Shown: positions 46,065-56,180 of the stretch, piece by piece
Layout of the letters: each line of letters begins with the position of its first letter
How positions within the stretch are numbered: the stretch's first letter is position 1
From: Chrysemys picta bellii
Lineage: Eukaryota > Chordata > Testudines > Emydidae
DNA length: 64,000 nucleotides
Assembly (NCBI RefSeq): GCF_011386835.1
Contig: NC_088791.1
Coordinates: 57,369,498-57,433,497 of the forward strand
Reading direction: 5' to 3'
The notes under the pieces: generated by a model
The model's input: only the letters and a program-made list of their open reading frames with translations
Databases searched by the model: none
What the model was told of the DNA's origin: nothing
Program-made: the position numbers and the translations under genes

Positions 46065-49000
46065 ACTTGTGTTTCTGGTTGCTTGGTGACTGGTATATAT
46101 CCATATTTAGCAACACCATCCTTTTTAGAAGAAGACTTTCCGCCATTTTCTATTTAAAAATGTGTGCTCCATCAGCAACAGTGAAGTACTTACAATTATG
46201 GTGCAATTACATTTCTGCAGTGATGGAAACCCTTGTAGCTACATAGTGCTTGATCTTGATCCTTTTGAAGTCAATGGCAAAAGTACCAATGACTTTAATA
46301 GTGCAGGATCAGACTGACACAGAATAAAAGGGTCTTAGTGGCTGTGAATTTGGAATGTCGAATTATTTTTTAACCTGAAATTGTATATGGTGCAATCTAG
46401 ATTCTACTGAAGGGACCATGAAAGATTGAAACTAGATTCATAATCCATTAGTAAATTATATCTCCTGGGAATATAGGTGCCTATGAGAATTAATTCTGAA
46501 AGAAAATTTTATCTGAATACTTAATTAGGACAAAAAAAAAATCCTGTGTTAAAAATTGATTCAAGAACCAATTCTGCAATCTCTTCTCAGGCAAAACTCC
46601 CACTTACATCTAAATGCCTTTTTCTCCAGGTAAGGATTGCAGGAGAGAGACCACTATGTTACATTCACTTTTCCCTTTTGTTTCTTTAATTGTCCTGTGA
46701 CTGTTAGCTATTCATGCCTCCACTGTTCTGAAATGTTTAAAGATAATGATACATTCCGCATTCAGTTCTTTTATGCTTTTTAAATAGATGTAACAAGAAT
46801 ATTTATTCTGAATAGGATTGAATTAAGGGCCTGATTCTGCTCCCATTCAATTTTGCCAAGAACTTCAATAGGAGGAGCAACACAATTAACAAATAATCAA
46901 TAGAAGCTACACTGATTTACACCAACTGAGGTGTAGCCCAAAGACACTCTTGATAGAAAAAATAGCAAAATCTCATGTAGTTAAGCTATATGAAGAGAAG
47001 AAGAGAGGGAAGAGAGACCCCATAGAGCTAGTAAAGAATCCAGGATTCTTTCATTCTGTTCATTTAACCACTTCTGTTATTTGGCTCTTTCAGAATATGA
47101 CTAAGGATTTAGGTCTCTGACTATGGCCCTGGCAAGGCTGAGGAAAATAAAATCAATAATTTTGCATTCAGCAAATTCATATATAGGAAGTAAAGATGGT
47201 CTCGTTCGCCCAGTGCTTTATTCTCTAAGACCAGAATGAAGATGATTAAATAGACCACTGGTCTGATACTTGCATTTAGGAATATAGGAATTGCCATACT
47301 GTAAGAAAAATGTAAGTCTGTCCATCCAGAGAAGACTGTCTTTATTGTAAGAAAATCAGTCATGTAGCCATATAACAATGGAAAAAAGTATCCAATCCTG
47401 CAACGCGCTGAAGGCTTCACAGGAGATGCTGAGTGCCCTCAGCAAACACTTTAGACAAAAGTATTTTTATTAGATATAATAAGGGGACTAGGGAGAAGAA
47501 CCACAATAATAAAAAGCCTGAAAGTTTAAGGTCCTATCGGTCCCATTTGTTTAGGGTCCTTGACCTTTAACAGAAGCATTGTATCTGATTAGATTGGCAA
47601 CACATCCGGGAACTACATTGCAGTTACACAAAGAGAAAGGCAGTAGTTAAAAAACCTCCAGTGATTTTTAGTCACCCTCATAATCTGTTTCTCCAAACAC
47701 TGGGAAAATATACAATAAAATGGACTATTCTTGAAAATGGCCAGTCCTATTACCATTGAAGTTAATGAGAGTTTTGACTTTTTTCCACAATGAAAACAGG
47801 ATGGGGCCTTAAAATGGAATAACTAGCTATACATTAAAACTATCTTAGGACTTAAACCATGGAGCCACACAAACATGTTGCCATTCTAAGAACTATCCAT
47901 TCATGTAGAAGTCGAAGCTCTGAAATAATGAGCCCATTTCTGTTTAAATACAGCATGTGTCAATTCGCTCCTTTTTGAAGGCCTATTCCGATGCTTCAAA
48001 GTTAATGATCATAGTGACACATGCTGGCTGTAGCAGGGAAACACACCACTATGGAGATTCCCCTTTAAAAAGCCCTTCAGTGACTATTAGATTTTGGATC
48101 GATTATCTTATTAATGCAAAAGTGACAAAGAATTTCTATTCCCACATTATACCTCTCTCAAATTACAACTGCTCTCTCTGGGTAGCACTACCTCTTGCCT
48201 GTTGCACCAGAAATCGTTTCAGAACAGAGTAAAAACTCCTAACCCAACAAATGATGCGAACAATCAATCCTCTATGTTTTAAAACTGCAGAGTGATGCCG
48301 GGCTTTATTCTCACTCCACCATATGTTGAACCAGCTTCCCTGCTCCTGTTTAGCCACATTTAAAAAGCACATTGTAGCAGCTTTCAGATGACAGACCTAC
48401 TTTCAAACATCCACCTTTCAGGATTTTTTTTTTTTAAATGAAGGCTGAGATTTCTTTCCCTCAGAATTTAATTCTGGTCAGCAGCTTGATTTAAAATCCC
48501 ATGACATTTTAAAACTATAATTAAAAATTCATTTGAAAATTAACAGGTATAGACAAAATAACCCAACCCAATGAGTTCAAATGATCTTTTTATCATTATT
48601 ATTTCATTAAAAATGAGAACTAGATTACACATTGGTTTTATTATTTTGGAATTAAGACCTGAAATTTATTTATTCAAACTGTGACAAGACTACTGCTTCT
48701 CTCCTTTGGCTGTCATAGGAAATAATCAGATTTTTTAAGACCTGGCCAAAATTCATTCATTCTTTCTCTCTTACAATGGGTGCAACATTACAGTTCAAAG
48801 GGGACCCTTTTGTTCCCTGCAAATGTTCATGTTTTTAGCCCCTTGCCTCAAGTCTCTGGACTGTTCATTTCAGCATTTTGGTCTATTCACATAAAACTTT
48901 CAGTGAGTATTTTCTTAGCTAGAACTGGAGCTTAGTTTAGCGTTTTCCAGCTAAATCAATTGCCCCCAGCTCAGAAGAGTGTGTTGTTATTATTCATTGC

Positions 49001-49321
49001 TCCCCACGACTCACAAAATAAGCCATCTGCCATCATCGTCCCTGCCGTACATTAATTAAGTTTCCATCAATCAAAAAAAAAACTGGGCAAGAGAGTGAAA
49101 GAAAAGCAGGCAGGGAGAGAGAAAAAAATAAACATGATGCTTAAAGAGCAGAAAGCAACCTTGCTGTTAAAAATGGATCATCTGTGCATCATCCCTCAGG
49201 AATAGCGTCAGCCATCAAGCTAATGCAAAAGTTCAGTCAAACACATTTGCCAGCAAGTTCAGAAATTATTCAAATGGCCTTGGTTGACCCCAGCCTGGAG
49301 TATAGGAAAGATGCTCGATAC
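46065..49321. other. Intron 2 sequence adjoining exon 2, few features
   Basis: Palindromic GAAGTCAATGGCAAAAGT-type phrases occur near 46265 and the AATCCTGCAACGCGCTGA phrase near 47393. No additional exon was seen next to exon 2. Confidence 0.4.
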
Positions 49322-49444
49322 CTTGGAAGAGAAATGCTTTGCTCCCATTGTGCAGCCCTTGGACCTGCAGCACTCCAGCTATGGAATTTCCCAGCTGCAA
49401 TTCTGACAGCACGTCAATCTGCAGCGAGGGGTCCACACCAAACC
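49322..49444 (-). CDS. NELL2: NELL2 exon 2 (start of TSPN/laminin-G domain)
   Basis: A 123-bp exon, phase 1 in and phase 1 out. The acceptor TTTTAG precedes GGTTTGG; the donor is CAAG followed by GTATCG. Read on the minus strand it continues exon 1 as GFGVDPSLQIDVLSELQLGN, then IAGVLQVQGLHNGSKAFLFQ. This is the opening of the thrombospondin-N/laminin-G-like domain that gives NELL proteins heparin-binding and oligomer-adjacent functions. The residues VDPSLQIDVL, GLHNG and KAFLFQ are recognisable NELL2 signatures. Intron 1 between exons 1 and 2 is only 447 bp. Intron 2 runs from here to exon 3, about 33.5 kb away. The donor GTATCG is weaker than those of exons 1 and 3. Confidence 0.92.
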
Positions 49445-49891
49445 CTAAAACTGACCCAGAAATGATTAGTTACTCCATTTGCCGAGCATTTAACTTTTCG
49501 ACAGCGTGAAGAAACAACAAAGAGAACAAGTCGATTAATCCCCTAGCTCCTTCATAGCCTAGTACCTGTAATCAGCAGCGCCTGGGAGAGACAAGCACTC
49601 AGCCCGACTGACATGACCTACTTTAACATACATCTCGCCATAAAGTTCCATTTTGACTCAAAAAGCTACAGGAGTTTCCGCCAGAAAATTCATGTGAGTT
49701 CCCCTCCCAGACTGCAGTGAAGAGAGAGATCGCACTGGCTGCTCTAATTCCATCTGTTTCTTCCTAGATTTGGGGGAGAGTTGTGGGATTTGGGAGATGG
49801 GGAGGAGGGAAGGTTGGTTGGTTTTTCCTCTTAATCTCTCTGTCTCTCTCTTTCTTCGTGCTGCTTTTCAAAATTCTGGGCTTCCACTTAC
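49445..49891 (-). other. NELL2: NELL2 intron 1
   Basis: A 447-bp phase-1 intron with donor GTAAGT and acceptor TTTTAG. It contains a purine/pyrimidine-rich stretch (CTCTCTGTCTCTCTCTTTC on the plus strand) but no recognised repeat. Its short length contrasts with the very long intron 2. Confidence 0.85.
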
Positions 49892-49946
49892 CTGACCTCA
49901 GACAGAGGAGAAAGCAGAAGGTGCTTAACCAACTCGTGGACTCCAT
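49892..49946 (-). CDS. NELL2: NELL2 exon 1 (start codon, signal peptide)
   Basis: First coding exon of neural EGFL-like 2, a secreted multimeric glycoprotein of the nervous system known as an axon-guidance and survival ligand (ROBO3) and as a ligand of ROS1. The minus strand has an ATG in strong Kozak context (A at -3, G at +4), with an in-frame TAG four codons upstream that fixes the start. It encodes MESTSWLSTFCFLLCLRS, a typical hydrophobic signal peptide that begins MES like known NELL2 proteins. The exon ends TCAG followed by a consensus donor GTAAGT, giving 18 codons plus one base (phase 1). Joining to exon 2 gives LRS-GFGVDPSLQ, matching the mature N terminus of the family. It lies at the inner edge of a CpG island. 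NELL1 is less likely because exon 3 fits NELL2 much better. Confidence 0.9.
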
Positions 49947-49979
49947 GGTACGGAGCTAGTCAGTCCATATTCCTCCTTT

Positions 49980-50650
49980 GAAAGCTGTTGGGAGCAAAAT
50001 CTCAGAGCCACGCACCCGAGCCGCCTCCTCTTTCAATAGAAAGCTCGGACCCAACAGGCGAGCGAGCAACTTAGCCTCCCCAGTGCGCACATCATTCCTG
50101 AACCCTGAGCAGCCGCCGCCCCAGCCCGGAGCCTGCTCGCCCCACGAGCCAGGTGCTGCTGCCTGAGCACACGGTGAGGCGAGCGATACAAGCCAGCCGG
50201 AGCCGACCAATGGAGCGAGCCGGCGGAGTGAGAAGCGCAGCCCGGTCCCGCCGCCAGGCAGAGACAATGGAGAGCCTAGCGGGCTGCGAGAGGATAAATT
50301 GCTCCTCTGGGGCGGGGGAGGAGGATGAGACGCTCCTGTGGCCCTTGCTCCCACGGGTTCTGTCTCCAAGCCTCGCCGCCGTTACCAAGCGCAGCTCCTG
50401 GGCTCACGAGCAGCTGGCGCCGCCGCCTCCCCCTCGCGGGCTCCCGCTGGAGCTCCAGTCTCCTCCCCAAGATCGGAGGGGGACACTCGTGGGGCGGCGG
50501 GGGGGCTGGGCGCCCTGCCTAGCCTTGGGCCAATAGCTGCAGGCAATGGGGGTTGTCCGTCCCCCCCCTCCCCCGCGTCTCAGCTCCCCCAAGTACGCTG
50601 CTAGGTTAATGCCGGGAGCCCCAGACTTCCCGGGTGCTGCCTAAGATGGG
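49980..50650 (-). promoter_or_regulatory. NELL2: NELL2 CpG-island promoter and 5' UTR region
   Basis: A strongly GC- and CpG-rich block begins just upstream of the NELL2 start codon, in contrast to AT-rich surroundings. No TATA box in a convincing position was seen, which fits a CpG-island promoter. Open frames in both strands here are composition-driven and show no protein-like features. The transcription start cannot be placed from sequence alone. Confidence 0.7.
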
Positions 50651-50737
50651 GGCCCTCCCAGCTGCCCCATCCACCCCCTTAACAGGGATCCTCCCTGTCC
50701 AAGGGTGGGGAGCCCCAGCTCCCATCATCAGAAAGGA

Positions 50738-51110
50738 GCTAATGGGCAGAGAGATGGGGAGCCTCAGTTATCCCTCAGCACTCCCCACGTAGGGGCTAAT
50801 GGGCAGAGGGATGGAGTAATCAGTTACCCCTCAGCACCCCACCCCCATCTAGAGCTAATGGATTGAGGGATGGGGGGGCCAGTTATCCCTCAGCACCTCC
50901 CCCACCTGGTGAATCATGGGCAAAGATAGGGATACCAGTTACCCCCCAGGATACCCCCAACCTAGGGGCTAATGAGCCGAGGGATGGGGAACCCCAATTA
51001 CCCTTCAGCACCCCCCCACCTAGGGGCTAATGGGCCGAGGGATGGGAGATCCCCAGCATCCCCCCAGCTCCCCTCTCTGCACCCCACTGGCCGAGGAGCT
51101 AACAGGCAGT
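50738..51110. repeat. 58-bp minisatellite
   Basis: GCTAATGGGCAGAGGGATGG-type units start at 50738, 50795, 50854, about 50911, 50968, 51026 and 51098, a period of 57-59 bp until a longer last unit. Each unit contains CAGTTA-CCCTCAGCACC-CCC. It lies about 100 bp outside the NELL2 CpG island. Confidence 0.85.
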
Positions 51111-51369
51111 GGCGTGGGATGGGGGATCCCATCAATATAGGGAACATCGGGATGATCTCCGTGCACCTCATTAAGGGGAAGCCTGTGTGGGCCCCTGGTG
51201 TGTAGGGCAGGGAGAACGCACTTCTCCCCTGCAGAACCCCACTGGGCCTCTAGCTAAGGGCAAGGCGGCAGGCAGCCCTGCCTTCAGCAAGGGTGGGATT
51301 GTGGCTTCCTGAATGCTCTGGAAATAGCAGGTGGCGTGGGGGTGTGAGTGGGAGCCATAAGAAAGAAGT

Positions 51370-51535
51370 AGGGCCGGTGCAACCCATTAGGTGACCTAGG
51401 CAGTCGCCTAGGGCACTACAATTTGGGGGGTGGCAACCGCGGCGGTATTTTGGTGGTGGGACCTTCCACTGCCTCTGGGGGGGCGGCATTTCGGGGCGGG
51501 ACCTTCCGCTGCCTAGGGTGGCAGAAAAGCTGGCA
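51370..51535. mobile_element. hAT-type fragment (AGGGCCGGTGCAACCC)
   Basis: Starts AGGGCCGGTGCAACCCATTA and contains GTCGCCTAGGGCACTACAAT, a common GC-rich non-autonomous hAT sequence. The GCCTAGGGTGGCAGAAAAGC part near 51520 fits the right side. The terminal inverted repeat on the right is lost. Confidence 0.5.
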
Positions 51536-52324
51536 GCACTCCTGGAAAGAAGGTGCGGGTTCATCCTGTGTGAGGAGCAGGAGCTGTCCTGGAGGGGCCT
51601 GGCCCAGGCAGGACGGGTGAGGCGCTGACATGCCTCTTCCATGACAGCGTGCGAGATTCAGAAAAGTCCATTTGAACTTTTCTAATGGGAACCCTTCTAG
51701 AGAAGCGAAGCTTCTTCCAAGGTGGGCTGCTGCAGCAAGAGGGACACTGGCAGGGGGCTCAGCATCCCTCTACCTCAGGTTACAGAGGGGGTGAGGCACA
51801 TACCCCGCATGCCTCCCAGGGAAAATTGTGTGGAAGTTTCCTATTAAAATACCCTACTGAAAAGTCTCCGAGGTGTGAGAATGCTGGTGAATAACAATCT
51901 CACACCAAACAACGCAAACTGTCATTTCCCCATTGGACGAGGGCTGCTGATCTTTTAATAAGCTCTTGTACCACTTACTGTTTGATAGTGATGCTGCTTT
52001 ACCACTTTATTTCATGTTCTTGTTGGGAACCAGTGTCAAAATATTAAAGTAAGAACCCTAAGTACTATTCCAATATATCATTTTTTAGGCTCGGGTGAAG
52101 TCTTGGATTGATCTTTGAGCACAAATAATAATAATAAAAATCAGACATCTCCAGTAATTAAATAAAACTTGCGTATGAAGTGGCACATCAGCCAGTGCAG
52201 TGATCTTTCAGTGTAAGGGATAAACTGGTATCCAAACTGGATTGCCAGAGGGTAATATTACAGATGAGTATATTACATATGCTCCCCCAACAAAACTTCC
52301 ACACGTGAAGATAGGTATGATGAA
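51536..52324. other. Upstream flank, nothing recognised
   Basis: No gene or named repeat seen. Confidence 0.4.
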
Positions 52325-53005
52325 GTGCCTACCCCACCCAGCTGTAGAGGGGTTAATTATGCCCTGCCCCAGAAAAAGCAATGGAGATGAGTCCTCCAAA
52401 CGGCCCAGAGATGCTGCGTGAAGCACAGCCAATCAGGGAGGAGTTGCAGGAAGCAACCAATCCGGGCCTGGCAGGCTCCGATAAAAGGGACCAGCAGGGC
52501 AGAGTACGTCAGTTGGAGGGCAGAAAGAACCATAAGCACCTTAGACAGGAAGTGGTTGGCTGCTGGAACTGAGCAGCTGAGTACCTTGAGGTGAGGGCGA
52601 AGAAGGTGCTGGGGCCATGGCGAAGTGGCCCAGGGAAATATAGCAGCATTAACAGGGGTTACAGAGGAGCAGCAGAAGGCTGCTATTCACAGGGTCCCTG
52701 GATTGGGGCCCAGAGTAGTGGGCGGGCCTGGCCCCCTCCTCTCACTCACCACTAGGGAAGTGGCTGGACTGTTGGACAGAGATACACACCCCCACCTGGC
52801 AGGGGGAAACACAGATAATGACCGACCTGGAGGGCTGAGCTGCAAAGAGGATGCTGCGGTTCTGGGAGCTGAGAGAGGAGCCATAGGCAGGAGCAGAGAA
52901 AATGCTGGTGCGCAGCCCATGGACATGGGTGTCAGCCTCGAGCTAATCCCCAGCATGACCAGGAAGAGGCACCAGTCTGGTGATGAGGGCCGCACCTTGT
53001 GACAA
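52325..53005 (+). repeat. LTR-like GC-rich repeat
   Basis: A GC-rich block with GAGGGGTTAATTATGCCCTG, a TATA-like GATAAAAGGGACC near 52480 and an end TTGTGACAA near 53003. The composition and the TATA-to-end layout suggest an LTR, but no 5' TG start, polyadenylation signal or duplication was confirmed. Confidence 0.35.
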
Positions 53006-54479
53006 CAAGATTTTTGTTGGCCACTGCCTGTAGAAGGATGAACCTTAAGTTCATACAAAGGTTCTGTTTCCAGCTCAGAAACAAACTTCCCTTGTGCAAG
53101 ATATTTACATTTCCACATCTTTGTTGCCACATCTCTAAGTGGGGGTAAGAACAGTTATTTGCCTTTGTAAAACTGTCAGTGAAAGAAAAAAGTGCAAAAT
53201 ATTATTAGTTTATCAAATCTTACAAACTCTCCACCATTTTATGATTGCTGCCAATGTCACATTCATGTCTATGGCATTTTACAGTCATCTGTGACATTTT
53301 TTCATGCCTAAAAACCAGCCTTTTACTAATCACAAAATAGCACCAAAGAGTATCGGGGGTTTTCCTTTTTGCTCAGAGGTCACCATGGAAGTCAATGGCA
53401 AAGCTCTCATTGAGATCAGATCCAAAGCAGTGAAAAAAGTAAAGTAATGAGAACTGCTCACATCAAGGGAAATCCACTCCTCTTCCATGAAGCCTGAGTA
53501 AATAGGTTTTCTGAATATGCAGTGCAGGAGGGTTGGAAAGGTGAAATCCAAACCAAATCCAAAAGAGCTGTAGCACAACACCCATTTGGCCTGTACTACA
53601 GCCCATACAACCTCTAATACAGTCACAGACCTTCTGCCCTATTTGCTCAAGGTATTGGTCCCATTGCATCCACATTGCATCTATATTCAAATGTATATTT
53701 CACTTAATCTTCAAATCACAGAATAGGTCCAGTGTGGGAATCCTGATGATTTTCAGTTCACTCAAGAGGACAGAAAGAACAGCTGCCTGGTAGTGAGTGT
53801 CCTGTGGTCATGGTCATTTGAGACTCTCATATCCTCATGGATGTCTCTTACTCAAAGCCTTGAAATCTCATGTCCATTTTATCAACCATGTTATTCTCTC
53901 TGGTCCAGCAATGATCTATCTCCATAACTGGTCATACAATACACCAGATCATCACCCGAGGAGTAGACATAAGAGTCACTAATATTCCTTCCCTATCCTA
54001 GCAAGATCATCACCTCCTCCACAATGAAGTCAAAGCTCTGCCTCCAGCCCATCGAAGCGAGGGAACAACACTCGTGGCTTGACTCTGGAGACATGAAGCC
54101 GACAAGCTTCCAGAGCAACCTAAATGAATATGCTGTATAGCCACAAGATCTGGGAGCTGATGGACTAGTAAGACATTACAACCACTGGTTGCCCAAAAGT
54201 ATAAGTGCACTGGCTTCTCTCTTCCTAACGCAATCGCTGTGTTTGGTATATTAACTGAACCAGAGCAGTACAGAGGAAAGAAATTTAGAGTAATAATGGT
54301 GCAAAATGTAAACCAAACCCAACACTGGTGCTAGCCATGCTGGTGAACAATCTCCTTTTAACCATGAACTATGCTTATATATTTGAATCTGCTAGTAGCC
54401 TTTGAATGTTCCATCATGAGATGTTCCTGACTCGAATGAGAGACATGGCAGAAGTGGGTGGAGTCACACTGTATTGACT
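53006..54479. other. Upstream flank, nothing coding
   Basis: A GAAGTCAATGGCAAAGCTC phrase of the palindromic repeat class lies near 53390. Nothing else was recognised. Confidence 0.4.
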
Positions 54480-55051
54480 TTGCTCCTTTCTGTTGGGTAG
54501 ATTCCAGAAAGTTACGATGGGTGGCTACTCCTCATCATCTCACCTATATGTGGAATCCCACAAAACTCAATCCTCTCTACCCTTCCTAATCAATATATAT
54601 GTTAAACCTATAGAAGAGACTGTAAGAAATATGGAGTCCAATGCAAACACTACACAGATTATGCCTCACCGCATTTCCTTTGCATTAAATGTAGTCAGAG
54701 CCATAACTCAATTATCCCAATAAATAGGAAAATAAGCACTTAGAACAGGAGATTTTGTCTGAAACTAAATCCAGAAAAGACAGGTGATGTTGGTGGGTAG
54801 AGAGAAGTGTTCTGAAGAATTGGCCAGAGCTGTCACATACACTTCTATCCATCTGATCATCAACTTCCCTCTGATCATCATAGAAGTGCATGGTTCTCAA
54901 CATCTTCTTGGACTCATCACTATCTAAACATCCAGAAACTTTAGTGAAAGTAGACAAAAATACTTGTTTCCATTTTCAGTTGGCCAAGAGGATGTTCTCT
55001 TTCTAACTGGATGCAGTCCTGGCTATGGTGATTTACATATTCATTACAGAC
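54480..55051 (+). pseudogene. L2-like LINE RT fragment, 5' part
   Basis: Degenerate RT. PFLINIYVKPIEETVRNME (about 54580-54640) corresponds to the LLFNIYMKPLGE block of L2-type LINEs, and CLKLNPEKT (about 54758-54783) to the LKLNPDKTE block. Later coding is in shifting frames. A MITE interrupts the element at 55052. Confidence 0.6.
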
Positions 55052-55471
55052 CGGCCAGGGATGAAAGTAACATAAAAGACTTACTGGTACAGGGGCCCGG
55101 CTCCAGGCCCCCAGAAGGGGTGGGACCTCAGGTGGAAGGGGCGGGGCATCGGGCGGAAGGGGCGGGGCTAGGGGTCAGCCTCCCCCAGCCAGCCTTTCCA
55201 CGCTACCCAGCCCACACCACCCAGGGCTCCGGTGGCAATTTAAAGGGCCCGGGGCTCTTCCTCTGCCACGGTAGCAGTGGCAGCAACCGGTAATCCCGGG
55301 CACTTTTAAATTGTCAGGCCTCGGGGCAGCTGCCCCTTTCCACCCCCCTCAGCGGCTCTGGGGGGGGGGTGCAAAAGGGGCAGCAATGTTGGCTGTGTAC
55401 GGGCCGGTACCGGCAGCCACTTCTTACCGGTACGCCGTACCCACCCGTACCAGACAACTTTCACCTCTGAT
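55052..55471. mobile_element. GC-rich MITE inserted in L2-like LINE
   Basis: Ends CAGGGATGAAAGTAA and CTTTCACCTCTG form imperfect inverted termini. The interior has GGGGCGGGGC repeats and inverted TACCGGTA motifs near the right end. The flanking host LINE resumes directly after it. The 8-bp flanks AGACCGGC and ATCCAGGC agree only partly. Confidence 0.6.
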
Positions 55472-55805
55472 CCAGGCTTAACTACTGTAATGCACTACAA
55501 CTAAGTATGAAAGTGAAGGCTGGTCCAACATGCAGTTGATTTTCTAGTAAGTACTACAGGCTGATGAGAGCACATCATTACAATGCTTTACATACTACAT
55601 AGGCTCTCTGGCCAATATAGTTTCATCTCAAGACCCTGGTCTTAACATTCAAGGCTGTCACTGAGCTTCAGGGCTGTCCCATGATATCTTAGGGACACCA
55701 TCTCTCTCTGTGAACCAGGAAGACAACTATGATGAACAGGGACACTAGATCTAATATTGCTGGTGAAGCTGGAACCAAAAATATTACTATTTTTAGAGTG
55801 AAATT
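55472..55805 (+). pseudogene. L2-like LINE RT fragment, 3' part
   Basis: The frame pieces RLNYCNALQL, then VLTFKAVTELQGC and REMVS-type blocks match the order SRLDYCNALY...FKVLTFKAL...L of the L2 C-terminal region. This completes the element interrupted by the MITE. Confidence 0.55.
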
Positions 55806-56180
55806 CAGAGATTCTAAAGCCAGAAGAAACCACTGTGATCATCTAGCCTGACCTCCTGTAAGACATAGGCCATAGCACCTCCCTGAAATAACTTGTTTGA
55901 ACTAGAGCATATCTTTTAGAAAAACATCCAGTCTTGATTTTTAAAATTGCCAATGATGGAGAATCAACCATAACTCTTGGTAAGTTGTTTCAATGGTTAA
56001 TTACCCGCACTGTTAAAAATGCATACTTTATTTCCAGTCTGAATTTGTCTAGTTTCAACGTCCAGCCACTGGGTCTTGGTATACATTTGCTGTTATACTG
56101 AAGATCCCATTAGCAAATATTTTTCCATGTCCAAGTACTTATAAACTGTGATCAAGTCACCCCTTTACCTTCTCTGAGGA
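55806..56180 (-). pseudogene. CR1 LINE 3' fragment
   Basis: The minus-strand CR1 tail begins at GATTCTAAAGCCAGAAG and continues with ATCATCTAGCCTGACCTCCT. Coding remnants follow towards 56180 (TGATCAAGTCACCCC). Heavily mutated. Confidence 0.75.

Larger units (their letters stand above)
15797..49321 (-). other. NELL2: NELL2 intron 2 (about 33.5 kb)
   Basis: The intron separates exon 2 (donor GTATCG) from exon 3 (acceptor TTTTTTAG). It hosts most of the mobile elements in the window, including a 4.3-kb Harbinger element, nested CR1s, several hAT and LTR-like elements and a Penelope dimer. No additional exon consistent with the exon 2-exon 3 phase was found inside it, and none is needed because exons 2 and 3 join in frame to give the known protein order. 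Confidence 0.85.

Noticed and set aside
49956..50604. Open frames in the CpG island
   Set aside because: They are composition-driven, overlap in five frames and have no homology-like content. The NELL2 start codon lies inside the adjacent exon with an upstream stop.
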